A DNA stretch of 7,379 nt from NCBI GenBank assembly GCA_051744845.1, contig JBNJDJ010000082.1, positions 1-7,379 on the forward strand, written 5' to 3'. The stretch is from JBNJDJ01 sp051744845. Lineage in GTDB: Bacteria; Bacillota; Clostridia; Peptostreptococcales; Acidaminobacteraceae. A program made the position numbers and the translations under genes. The notes beneath the pieces were generated by a model, which was not told the DNA's origin, searched no databases, and worked only from the letters and a program-made list of their open reading frames with translations. Each line of letters opens with the position of its first letter. Positions within the stretch are counted from its first letter, which is position 1. Shown here piece after piece: positions 1-7,249 of the stretch.

Positions 1-90
1 ATGACAGAAGATATTAACTATATTCAAGGTTATTTCTATTCTACTCCTGAGACTATAGATGATTATGAAATTAAAGATTTAAGTAATTAA
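1..90 (+). CDS. C-terminal end of a probable EAL-domain protein (cyclic di-GMP phosphodiesterase), cut by window start
   Basis: An open frame runs from the first base to a TAA stop at 88-90 and encodes 29 residues. They contain DINYIQGYFYSTP, which matches the conserved last strand of EAL domains (usual form: GxxxxQGYYFSKP). EAL domains hydrolyse the second messenger cyclic di-GMP in the cytoplasm, or bind it when degenerate. The catalytic EAL, DDFG and metal-binding residues lie outside the window, so activity cannot be judged. The protein stops about 15 residues after the motif, so EAL is probably the last domain. The frame begins with ATG by chance of the window edge; this is almost certainly an internal methionine. 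A terminator follows 14 bp after the stop, so this gene is separate from the transporter operon. The family call rests on one short motif and is moderately sure. Confidence 0.6.
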   Translation: MTEDINYIQGYFYSTPETIDDYEIKDLSN

Positions 91-104
91 TAAATATAAA
101 AAAT

Positions 105-133
105 GCCAGTCATATTTTGACATGGCTTTTTTT
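105..133 (+). terminator. Intrinsic terminator after the EAL-type gene
   Basis: GCCAGTCA at 105-112 pairs with TGACATGGC at 118-126, with one bulged A, around a five-base TATTT loop. Seven T residues follow at 127-133. This hairpin plus T-tract is the standard rho-independent form. It insulates the upstream gene from the transporter promoter about 50 bp further on. Confidence 0.85.
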
Positions 134-183
134 ATTAAAAAATATTATAATTATCCTTTTAGTATAAAGATTCTTTATTCAAA

Positions 184-212
184 TTGATATATGTTAAAAA
201 AAGTAATATACT
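184..212 (+). promoter_or_regulatory. Sigma-A type promoter of the ABC importer operon
   Basis: TTGATA at 184-189 and TATACT at 207-212 are separated by exactly 17 bp, each one base from consensus. Transcription should begin near position 219, giving a leader of about 30 nt before the ATG at 250. That leader is too short for a riboswitch. No clear operator palindrome is seen around the promoter, so how it is regulated is not visible. Confidence 0.8.
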
Positions 213-239
213 ATCGGCAGAGAATGTAAAATATTAATT

Positions 240-246
240 GGAGGGG
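240..246 (+). promoter_or_regulatory. Ribosome binding site that decides the start of the binding-protein gene
   Basis: GGAGGGG lies 3 bp before the ATG at 250 (4-5 bp from the GGAGG core). A TTG at 238 is in frame and would give four extra residues, but it would place this strong Shine-Dalgarno sequence inside the coding region and has no site of its own. The ATG at 250 is therefore preferred; it also starts a normal lipoprotein signal peptide (MKKKII...). Confidence 0.85.
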
Positions 247-249
247 AAA

Positions 250-1347
250 ATGAAGAAAAAAATTATTAGTTTTTTACTTATTATGATTTTAGTTTTATCA
301 TTTGTTGGGTGTAATGATTCAAATAATCAAGATACAGATGATACGACTGAAAATGTAGAAAATGAAGAATCTAAAGATGTTTCAAAGTTTGAATTTACTG
401 AACATTATAATCAAGATATGAAAGGAACAACTTTAAACTTATATGGAGTAACAGATTCTATTATACCAGTATTAGAAGAATTTGAAAAAAAGACTGGTAT
501 TAAAGTAGAAAATTTAACTATGAAAAATGGGGAAATTTTACAAAGATTAAAAAATGAAAAAGAATCTGAAGTGGCTATTGCTGATATTTGGTTTACTGGT
601 GGAGCTGATACATTTATAAATGCTAGTCAAAATGATTTACTTCATGCATATAAGTCGCCTCAAGGTGAGAGTCTAGATGATATAATGAAAGATGAAAATG
701 GTTATTGGTATGGGACTTCTTTAACACTAGTAAATTGGGTAGTAAATACTGAATTGATTGAAAAAGAAGGACTTAAAATGCCTACTAAATGGGAAGATTT
801 ATTACAACCGGGTTTAAAAGGTGATGTGTCAATGTCAAATCCAGCATCATCAGGTACTGCTTATAATACTGTAAGTGCAATTATTGCAACTAAAGGTCAA
901 CAAGAAGGTTGGGATTATTTAGAAAAGTTAATTGAACAAGTTCCATTTTTTACTGCTAGAGGAAGTGATCCAAAACGACATGTAATTAATGGTGAAGCAA
1001 TTGTTGGGATTAACGCTTCTAATGGAGATCGAGAAATAGAAGAAAATAATGAGCATGTAAAATTAGTTTATCCAGAAGATGGCACAGGCTGGTGGCCACA
1101 GCCTGTTGCAATTGTTAATGGAAGTGAAAATTTAGAAGCTTCAAAAGTTTTTGTAGACTGGATATTATCTAAAGAAGGAATGAAAACTTTAGCAGAAACT
1201 AGATATGCTGCTGTTGCTAGAAAAGATATTGAAAGACCTGAAGGGATAGTAGATATAAATAAAATTAATTTATTCCCAACAGATTTTCAAGCAAATGCAG
1301 AAAATAGAGATGCTATTTTAGAAAAATGGAAAAATTATGTTGAATAA
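250..1347 (+). CDS. ABC transporter solute-binding lipoprotein, Fbp/Afu-like family (substrate unknown)
   Basis: This 365-residue protein is the extracellular receptor of the importer encoded downstream. It starts with a lysine-rich n-region, a hydrophobic core and a lipobox-like FVGC, so Cys21 is the likely lipidated residue that anchors it to the outer membrane face. A Ser/Asn/Asp/Glu-rich linker follows to about residue 50. The rest is a type II periplasmic-binding fold with family signatures: LNLYGVTDSIIPVLEEFEKKTGI, the ADIWFTGGADTFI segment, NGYWYGTS, the PTKWEDLLQPGLKGDV hinge region and SNPASSGTAY. Relatives bind ferric ion (FbpA), hexose phosphates (AfuA), 2-aminoethylphosphonate or phosphoglycerate. 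The tandem tyrosines that coordinate iron in FbpA are not seen; the equivalent stretch reads GINASNGD, so iron is not favoured. The SNPASSGTAY loop suits an anion such as a phosphate group (inference). It is the first gene of the operon and is followed by a hairpin. Confidence 0.87.
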   Translation: MKKKIISFLLIMILVLSFVGCNDSNNQDTDDTTENVENEESKDVSKFEFTEHYNQDMKGTTLNLYGVTDSIIPVLEEFEKKTGIKVENLTMKNGEILQRLKNEKESEVAIADIWFTGGADTFINASQNDLLHAYKSPQGESLDDIMKDENGYWYGTSLTLVNWVVNTELIEKEGLKMPTKWEDLLQPGLKGDVSMSNPASSGTAYNTVSAIIATKGQQEGWDYLEKLIEQVPFFTARGSDPKRHVINGEAIVGINASNGDREIEENNEHVKLVYPEDGTGWWPQPVAIVNGSENLEASKVFVDWILSKEGMKTLAETRYAAVARKDIERPEGIVDINKINLFPTDFQANAENRDAILEKWKNYVE

Positions 1348-1352
1348 TCTAT

Positions 1353-1377
1353 AAGCTGGCTTAGTCCAGCTTTTTTT
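1353..1377 (+). terminator. Intercistronic hairpin with T-tract (partial terminator) between binding protein and permease
   Basis: AAGCTGG at 1353-1359 pairs perfectly with CCAGCTT at 1366-1372 around a six-base loop, and T residues run from 1371 to 1377. It begins 6 bp after the binding-protein stop and ends 17 bp before the permease ATG, with no promoter visible between. It should terminate part of the transcription, or protect the upstream mRNA 3' end, so that binding protein is made in excess over permease and ATPase. Confidence 0.8.
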
Positions 1378-1394
1378 AAATTTGAGGTGTAAGT

Positions 1395-3026
1395 ATGAAG
1401 AAAATTAAATTAGAAAAAATAATTAAATACATATTAGCTTTATGCATTGTCTACTTTTCATTTTTACCTATTATAAGTGTATTGATATCTGGTTTTAATA
1501 AATATATTTTATCAAAAAATAATATTGATGTACTTATTAGACCAATGATGCATTTAAAGAATAGTTTATTAATAAGTATTATAGTAACTATTTTAGCAAC
1601 ATCAATAGGTTTTATTATTTCATTTACTTTAAATAGATTAAGATTTAAATTCAGAAAAAAATTAAAAAAATTAGCTTTTTTACCATTAATTAATCCGCCT
1701 TTTGTAGGCAGTATAGCTTTTATAATGCTTTTTGGTAAAAGAGGTTTGATTAGCCATCAATTACTTAATTTAAATATATCTCCATTTGGGCCTCACGGCA
1801 TTATAATAATAGAAACAATTAGTTTTTCTGCTTTAGCATACATTATTATGTCTAGCTCTATTAAAAATGTAGATATATCTTTAGAAAATGCTGCAAGATC
1901 TTTAGGTTCATCTGAGATAAAAATATTTAAAACAATTACATTGCCTTTGATGATACCAGAGATATCTAGTGCAGCTTTATTAGTTTTTTTAGCATCAATG
2001 GCAGATTTTACTACACCACTTATTATAGGAGGATCTTTTCAAACATTAGCTTCTGATTTATATATTCAAATAACAGGGCTTTATGATTTGCCTAGTGCTT
2101 CCTTATCAGGAGTTGTACTTTTATTTCCATGTATAATAGTTTTTTTATTACAAAGGTACTATTTAAAACCAAAAAGTTTTTTTTCAGATAATATAAGAAG
2201 TAAAGATATTGAATATAAAGATATGCCTAAATTATTAAAAAATATATTTATTTCAATAACTGTATTATATTTGTTTTTTGTAAGTTTTAAATATATTTTT
2301 ATAATAATAGGGGCATTTACAAAACAGTGGGGTTATAATTATACTTTCACTTTAATGCATGTTAAAAAGGCTTTAGGTAATAGATTTTTTAAACCTTTTA
2401 TTAACAGTATTCAACTAGCACTTATAGTAGCTTTTATTTCTTCAATTATTGGAGTAATATTATCATATTTGTTGTCTAAAAAGCAAAGTAAAATAAATAC
2501 TATTATAGATTTTTTAGGAGTAATTCCTGCAGCTGTACCAGGTATTTTATTTGGTATAGGTTATTTAATCACTTTTAAATATCCACTTTTTTACTTTACT
2601 TCTATTACATTATTAGGAACTAATTCAATAATTTATATCATATCCATATTTAGATATCTAAATGTAGGTTTAAGAACAGGGTATTCTTTAATTAAACATA
2701 TCAACCCTGAATTGGAAAATGTTGCATATAATTTAGGAGCATCAAAAATAAAAACATTTTTAACTATAACTGTTCCACTTTTAAAAGAAGCTTTTTATAA
2801 TGCTTTTTATAAAAATTTTTCAACAACAATGACTACTTTAGGAGCAATAATTTTTTTACTCTTACCAAGTAATAAAGTAGCTGTTCAACAAATTTTTCAA
2901 ATGATAACTAGTAGTTCTATAGGAGTTGCTGCAACAATGTCTCTTATTTTATCTCTTATAACATTGATGTTTTTATTATTTTTTAACTTTATTTTTAAAA
3001 TTAGAAAGGAATCATTATGGAAATAA
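1395..3026 (+). CDS. Fused two-module ABC transporter permease, FbpB/AfuB-like
   Basis: This 543-residue membrane protein forms the translocation channel of the importer. It has two homologous halves, each with about six hydrophobic segments. First-half examples lie near residues 10-32, 55-80, 92-115, 135-155 and 185-205; second-half examples near 283-310, 337-362, 368-395, 402-420 and 510-536. Each half carries an EAA loop that contacts the ATPase: ENAARSLG beginning at residue 164, with P184 in the LPL that follows, and ENVAYNLG beginning at residue 441, with the matching VPL. The 277-residue spacing between the loops shows an internal duplication, so one chain supplies both membrane domains, as usual for ferric/hexose-phosphate type systems (about 500-700 residues). 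A GAGGTG ribosome site at 1384-1389 supports the ATG at 1395. Its last ten bases overlap the ATPase gene, which suggests translational coupling. Confidence 0.9.
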   Translation: MKKIKLEKIIKYILALCIVYFSFLPIISVLISGFNKYILSKNNIDVLIRPMMHLKNSLLISIIVTILATSIGFIISFTLNRLRFKFRKKLKKLAFLPLINPPFVGSIAFIMLFGKRGLISHQLLNLNISPFGPHGIIIIETISFSALAYIIMSSSIKNVDISLENAARSLGSSEIKIFKTITLPLMIPEISSAALLVFLASMADFTTPLIIGGSFQTLASDLYIQITGLYDLPSASLSGVVLLFPCIIVFLLQRYYLKPKSFFSDNIRSKDIEYKDMPKLLKNIFISITVLYLFFVSFKYIFIIIGAFTKQWGYNYTFTLMHVKKALGNRFFKPFINSIQLALIVAFISSIIGVILSYLLSKKQSKINTIIDFLGVIPAAVPGILFGIGYLITFKYPLFYFTSITLLGTNSIIYIISIFRYLNVGLRTGYSLIKHINPELENVAYNLGASKIKTFLTITVPLLKEAFYNAFYKNFSTTMTTLGAIIFLLLPSNKVAVQQIFQMITSSSIGVAATMSLILSLITLMFLLFFNFIFKIRKESLWK

Positions 3027-4024
3027 AACTTAGAAATATTACTAAAAGTTATACTGATACTTTAGCTTTAGATAATATTAACTTAGATATTAAAAAAGAA
3101 AAAATCACTGCTATTTTAGGTCCGTCAGGATGTGGTAAAACAACTCTTTTACGAATAGTAAGTGGATTATTAAAGCAAGACTCGGGCGATATATTTTTTA
3201 ACGATGAGAATGTAAATAATATTTCCGCACAAAATAGAGATACTTCTTTAGTTTTTCAAAATTATGCATTATTTCCTCATATGAATGTTGAAAAAAATAT
3301 TTCATATGGACTTAAAAATAAAATTAAAGATAAAAAAATAATAAAAGGTAAAATAAAAGATATTTTAAAAATGGTTGAATTAACTGGATTAGAAAAAAGA
3401 AAGATAGATGAATTAAGTGGAGGACAACAACAAAGAGTAGCTTTAGCAAGAGCAATTGTTACAAATCCAAAAATCTTATTATTTGATGAACCACTTAGTA
3501 ATTTAGATGAAAAGTTAAGAGAATCTATGAGAAATCAAATAAAAAATATCCAAAGATTAACTAAAATAACTACCATATATGTAACTCATGATCAAAGAGA
3601 AGCTTTGGCTTTAGCTGATGAAATTGTAGTTATGAAAAAAGGTAAAATTAAGCAAATATCTAATCCAACTGACTTATATAGATTGCCGAAAGATGAATTT
3701 GTTGCTAATTTTTTAGGGCAAAAAAATATTTTTACATTAGATATATTTAAAGAGCTTGGATTTAAAGAAAAACTTAAAGGGATAGAGAAAAAAGATAATA
3801 CTAAAATTTTGCTAAGACCTGAAGAAATAATAATTAGTAAAAAAGGTATCCAAGGTAATATTAAAGATATAGAAAATAGAGGAAATATTATAAGATATAA
3901 AGTAGATATTAAAGATATTGAAATTGTAGTAGACCAATTAAATAAATCACATAATAAAAAATATAAATTAGGTGATAATGTTAAATTAAGTTTTAATCAA
4001 AATAGCGCTCATTTTTTAAAATGA
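3017..4024 (+). CDS. ABC transporter ATP-binding protein, FbpC/PotA-like with C-terminal TOBE-type domain
   Basis: This 335-residue cytoplasmic ATPase powers the importer. All motifs are intact: Walker A GPSGCGKTT at residues 35-43, Q-loop Q81 in VFQNYALFPH, signature LSGGQQQR at 133-140, Walker B ILLFDEP at 153-159 with catalytic E158, D-loop SNLD at 161-164 and switch H191 in VTHD. After about residue 235 comes a C-terminal extension with LLRPEEI at 265-271, the usual mark of the TOBE-like regulatory domain in the ferric/spermidine/sugar ATPase group (CUT1 and Fbp type). The extension looks complete but poorly conserved. AAAGGA at 3005-3010 lies 6 bp before the ATG, inside the permease gene. 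One ATPase gene suffices because it acts as a homodimer under the two permease modules. Substrate cannot be read from this subunit. Confidence 0.93.
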   Translation: MEIKLRNITKSYTDTLALDNINLDIKKEKITAILGPSGCGKTTLLRIVSGLLKQDSGDIFFNDENVNNISAQNRDTSLVFQNYALFPHMNVEKNISYGLKNKIKDKKIIKGKIKDILKMVELTGLEKRKIDELSGGQQQRVALARAIVTNPKILLFDEPLSNLDEKLRESMRNQIKNIQRLTKITTIYVTHDQREALALADEIVVMKKGKIKQISNPTDLYRLPKDEFVANFLGQKNIFTLDIFKELGFKEKLKGIEKKDNTKILLRPEEIIISKKGIQGNIKDIENRGNIIRYKVDIKDIEIVVDQLNKSHNKKYKLGDNVKLSFNQNSAHFLK

Positions 4025-4047
4025 TTACAAAATTATATTTTTTATAA

Positions 4048-4076
4048 TTGACTATTGTTCATTACTCTGTTATAAT
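4048..4076 (+). promoter_or_regulatory. Near-consensus sigma-A promoter of the chemoreceptor gene
   Basis: TTGACT at 4048-4053 and TATAAT at 4071-4076 are separated by 17 bp. The -10 box is perfect and the -35 box differs at one base. Transcription should begin near 4083. This gives the chemoreceptor its own promoter, although no GC-rich terminator separates it from the ATPase gene, so read-through from the transporter operon is possible as well. Confidence 0.85.
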
Positions 4077-4098
4077 TTTAATTGAGTTTAAACAATAG
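4052..4098. repeat. 8-bp inverted repeat flanking the chemoreceptor -10 box
   Basis: CTATTGTT at 4052-4059 is the exact reverse complement of AACAATAG at 4091-4098. The left arm overlaps the end of the -35 box and the right arm overlaps the ribosome binding site, with the -10 box between them. It could be a split operator, but in DNA this AT-rich an 8-bp match may well be chance. Confidence 0.3.
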
Positions 4099-4106
4099 GA
4101 GGCAAG

Positions 4107-6155
4107 ATGGATAAAAAAATTATAAAAAATGGAATAAAAAAACAAATGATATATAAAATTCTTTTACCAGTAATATTAATATTACTAGTTGGGATTTATT
4201 TTATTTATCAAAATTTTTCGGATCAAGCTTTTAAGAATGCAAGTTTAGTTTCGAAGGAAAAATCAGTCAATTCTGCAAAAGAAATACAAAATATTATTGA
4301 CAAGGATTTAGAAAAAGTTGATAGATTAAATTTTACTTTTAGCAGTATTAATTTTTTTGAAAAAAGTAAATTAAATGATTTTTTAAAAAATGAAATTAAA
4401 AAACAATTAGATAATTCTAAAAATTTAAATTCTATTTGGGTTAAATTCAATTCAAATATAAATATAGATTCATCTTTTAAAAAAATGTATGGTTTTTCAA
4501 AAGCAAATAAAGAGATTAATAAAGATTTAATTAATGGAATTTTAAAAGAAAAAATTAATAATGATTATTATGTTTCTAAACCTTATTTAAAAGATGATCA
4601 AATGGTATTTGAATATATTAGAAAAATAAAATTTGATGGAAAAGAAATTGGATATATAGGTGGAGAGTATAATTTAAATCAAATTCAAAACTTAATTGAA
4701 GATAAAAGAATATATGATAGAGGTTTTATGAGAGTACTTTCTAATGAAGGGATAGTTGCTGCTCATAAAAGTCTAGATAGAGTAAATAAATTTTCAGGAG
4801 AATTAGATGAAAATGGGCAAGGAGAATATTTAGATATAATTCAAAATGGAAAAGTTGATACAGGAATTTATTATTCTTCTGCTATAGATAAAGATACTTT
4901 TAAAGGATTAGCTCCTATAGAAATAGGAAATGAGTTTTGGTCGGTAGGAACAATTATTGAAAAAGAAGAAATAATGGCTGAGACTAATGAAATTATGCAA
5001 AAGATAATTATAATAAGTATCTTAGTTATATTTTTATTAGCTATGATAATAATATATGAGGCATATAAAATTTCAAATCCTATAGTTAAAATATCTAGAA
5101 AAGCACAATTAGTTTCTAAGCTTGATATATCTAAGTCTATAGATAAAGAATTACTTAATAAAAAAGGTGAGGTTGGTATACTTAGTAATTCATTACAAAA
5201 AATAATTGAGAATTTGAATGAATATATATCTAGTTCAAAGAAACAATCTGATAAATTATATGACTTTTCACAAAAATTAACTGATATTAGTGATCAATCA
5301 TTAATATCATCTAATCAAATTAATTCATCAGTTGAAGAAATTGCTAATGGTGTTAATGAACAATCAGAAGATACTCATAAAACAGTAAGTCATATGAAAG
5401 ATTTTGAAAATTTAATTAATGTAGAACAAAAACGTTTAAAAAAGTTAAATTCTGGTTCTAATACTGTAAAAAAACTAAAAGATGAAGGTATTGCAAGTAT
5501 TGAAAGTCTTGTACAAAAAAATAAAAATACAGTTAAATCATCTAAAAAGATTTCTAAAGTTATTAAAAGTACTGATGAAAATGCTGAAAAAATTAATGAA
5601 GCAGTGCAAATGATCAAAAGTATTTCAGAACAAACAAATTTACTTGCTTTAAATGCTTCGATAGAAGCTGCTAGAGCTGGAGAAGCTGGGAAAGGATTTT
5701 CAGTTGTTGCAGATGAAATACGACAATTAGCAGAGCAGTCAGATAAATTTTCAGAATCAATAGCAAATATAATAAAGCAATTGCAACAAAAAATAAGACA
5801 AGTTGTAGATACAATGGATGATATGAATCAAGTTATTGAAAATCAATCTAGAGAGGTTAATTTAACGAGACAAAAATTTGATGGGATTGCTAAAGCTATT
5901 GATACTACAAGAGATTTAATAAATAAACTTGTACATTCAAGTGATCAAATGGAAATAAAAAAAGAAGAAGTGTTAGAGTCTATTCATAATTTAGCAGAAA
6001 TATCTGAAGAAAATGCTGCGGCAACTGAGGAAGTTAGTGCTTCGGTCCAACAGCAATCTAGTTCAATGGATATAATAGCTGAAGAAAGTAAGTCATTAGA
6101 AGAACTTTCAGAAAAAATGAATAAAATGTTAAAAGAATTTAAATTAAAATCTTAA
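4107..6155 (+). CDS. Methyl-accepting chemotaxis protein with dCache-like sensor
   Basis: This 682-residue transmembrane chemoreceptor senses an outside ligand and controls CheA through CheW. A first membrane segment spans residues 15-35. An extracellular region of about 260 residues (36-298) resembles the dCache_1 type, with DYYVSKPY followed by GKEIGYIGGEYNLNQIQ, a usual membrane-distal-module ending. The second membrane segment is near 300-320, then HAMP (P325) to about 373. The signalling hairpin tip is intact, from E508 (EQTNLLALNASIEAARAGE) through DEIRQLAEQS. About 150 residues lie between HAMP and the tip, which fits the 44-heptad class common in Firmicutes (inference from length). 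Glu/Gln/Ala-rich helices such as EENAAATEEVSAS provide likely methylation sites. There is no C-terminal CheR/CheB-tethering pentapeptide. AGGAGG at 4097-4102 supports the start. The Arg-x-Trp-Tyr amino-acid-binding motif is not seen in the sensor, so the ligand is unknown. Confidence 0.93.
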   Translation: MDKKIIKNGIKKQMIYKILLPVILILLVGIYFIYQNFSDQAFKNASLVSKEKSVNSAKEIQNIIDKDLEKVDRLNFTFSSINFFEKSKLNDFLKNEIKKQLDNSKNLNSIWVKFNSNINIDSSFKKMYGFSKANKEINKDLINGILKEKINNDYYVSKPYLKDDQMVFEYIRKIKFDGKEIGYIGGEYNLNQIQNLIEDKRIYDRGFMRVLSNEGIVAAHKSLDRVNKFSGELDENGQGEYLDIIQNGKVDTGIYYSSAIDKDTFKGLAPIEIGNEFWSVGTIIEKEEIMAETNEIMQKIIIISILVIFLLAMIIIYEAYKISNPIVKISRKAQLVSKLDISKSIDKELLNKKGEVGILSNSLQKIIENLNEYISSSKKQSDKLYDFSQKLTDISDQSLISSNQINSSVEEIANGVNEQSEDTHKTVSHMKDFENLINVEQKRLKKLNSGSNTVKKLKDEGIASIESLVQKNKNTVKSSKKISKVIKSTDENAEKINEAVQMIKSISEQTNLLALNASIEAARAGEAGKGFSVVADEIRQLAEQSDKFSESIANIIKQLQQKIRQVVDTMDDMNQVIENQSREVNLTRQKFDGIAKAIDTTRDLINKLVHSSDQMEIKKEEVLESIHNLAEISEENAAATEEVSASVQQQSSSMDIIAEESKSLEELSEKMNKMLKEFKLKS

Positions 6156-6208
6156 AAATTTTAATTTAATATAGTAAGTATTTTAACTTGAAAATAATAT
6201 AAATTTTA

Positions 6209-6257
6209 AAATGAGCTAATTAATCATATTTTAAGATATGATAATTAGCTCATTTTT
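6209..6257. terminator. Long bidirectional terminator between convergent genes
   Basis: AATGAGCTAATTAATCATAT, from 6210 to 6229, pairs with the arm at about 6236-6254 with only one bulged A, around a six-base loop (TTTAAG). T-rich sequence follows on the + strand (6253-6257 and beyond) and an A/T-rich tract on the other side gives T residues for - strand transcripts. It lies 53 bp after the chemoreceptor stop and touches the stop codon of the convergent gene, so it probably ends both transcripts. Confidence 0.8.
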
Positions 6258-7236
6258 ATTTTTTCCAAATAGTTCCAATATTTTTATCTAACGCATTTTG
6301 ATAAATATTTTCAGCAGTTACTAAATCTTGGATTGCAATACCAACTGTTTTAAATACTATTATCTCATTATCATTAGTTCTTCCTTTTAAAGATTTATTT
6401 AATACTTTACCTATATTACCAGTTAATTTTGATTTAGGTATTATATTATTTTTTAAAGGAATAATAAGATCTCCAGATTCTTCTAAAACTGCTTCTTTAG
6501 AATCAAAGAAAATTTTAGAAGCTTTTTTTAAAATACTAGGATCCATTTCTTGCATATTTTCTTTATAAGAACCGACACAACTAATAGTAGCTCCTTTTTT
6601 TACATATTTAGAATTAAAGACAGGATTTTTTGATGTAGTAACAGTAACAATAAGATCACTATCTAAAACTGCCTTTTTAGAAGAATCAACCGGTATAATT
6701 TCCACTTTTTGATTTAACTCATTAGCTAGAGTATTTGCCAATTTTTTTGCTTTGTTAAAATTCATATCAAATATTTTAATTAACTCTAAATTCTTTACTT
6801 CTATCAAAGCTAAAATTTGTGATTTTGATTGACCACCTGCTCCAATTACTCCACCTATATTACAATCTTTTTTTGCTAAATGTTTAAAAGCTACTCCAGT
6901 AGCAGCTCCAGTTCTTATTTGAGTAAGATATGTACCATCTATAATTGCTTTAGTAAATCCATTATCACCATCTATTAATAAAACATCAGACAATGTTGTT
7001 GGAAGATTTTTCTTATCATTATCAGGAAAGATATTAACATTTTTTAATACAGCTGCATTTATTTCTTTACTATATGCTGGCATGAATAAAAAATTATTAT
7101 TTTTTGCTGATATATTAGTTCTAAGTGGTATTTTACATTCGCCTTTTTCAAAAATTTCAAATGCCTTTTCATTTGAAGATATAGCGTCTTTCATTGAAAA
7201 AGCTTTTATAATATCTTCTTTTTTTAACAATAGCAT
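6256..7236 (-). CDS. Ornithine cyclodeaminase/mu-crystallin family dehydrogenase (exact reaction unknown)
   Basis: This 326-residue cytoplasmic enzyme has the usual length and signatures of the family. R39 lies in IPLRTNI, K65 in LKNVNIFPDN and R108 in LTQIRTGAATGVA; these match conserved substrate-binding positions. A Rossmann nucleotide site follows, GAGGQS at 132-137. D157 at the end of the second strand favours NAD(H) over NADP(H) (inference). DSDLIVTVTTSKNPVF and a C-terminal KTVGIAIQDLVTAENIY complete the pattern. Family members include ornithine cyclodeaminase, archaeal alanine dehydrogenase, ketimine or pyrroline-2-carboxylate reductases and N-(aminocarboxyethyl)glutamate dehydrogenases. 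The segment that carries the catalytic Asp in true ornithine cyclodeaminases (GGDxPGKTE) reads GSYKENMQE here, so ornithine cyclisation is unlikely; an imino or amino acid oxidoreductase is the safer guess. AAGGAG lies 7 bp before the ATG. It sits 13 bp after an upstream gene on the same strand. Confidence 0.85.
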   Translation of the reverse strand: MLLLKKEDIIKAFSMKDAISSNEKAFEIFEKGECKIPLRTNISAKNNNFLFMPAYSKEINAAVLKNVNIFPDNDKKNLPTTLSDVLLIDGDNGFTKAIIDGTYLTQIRTGAATGVAFKHLAKKDCNIGGVIGAGGQSKSQILALIEVKNLELIKIFDMNFNKAKKLANTLANELNQKVEIIPVDSSKKAVLDSDLIVTVTTSKNPVFNSKYVKKGATISCVGSYKENMQEMDPSILKKASKIFFDSKEAVLEESGDLIIPLKNNIIPKSKLTGNIGKVLNKSLKGRTNDNEIIVFKTVGIAIQDLVTAENIYQNALDKNIGTIWKK

Positions 7237-7249
7237 TAAATCACTCCTT

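Noticed and set aside
134..183. Intergenic stretch before the importer promoter, checked for a riboswitch, small RNA or repeat
   Set aside because: It is plain AT-rich sequence with no stable stem, conserved RNA motif or repeat, and the predicted transcript begins downstream of it.
4031..4049. AATTATA/TATAATT palindrome after the ATPase stop, considered as a terminator
   Set aside because: The stem contains only A-T pairs and overlaps the -35 box of the next promoter; it is too weak to call a terminator and is easily produced by AT-rich sequence.
4223..4450. A 75-codon open frame on the - strand
   Set aside because: It lies wholly within the chemoreceptor gene, antisense to the sensor domain, with no ribosome site and a Phe/Leu/Ser-rich composition expected from the complement of Lys/Glu/Asn codons.
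5390..5617. A second 75-codon open frame on the - strand
   Set aside because: It is antisense to the chemoreceptor signalling helices; low-complexity coding strand sequence explains the open frame, and no ribosome site or known motif is present.
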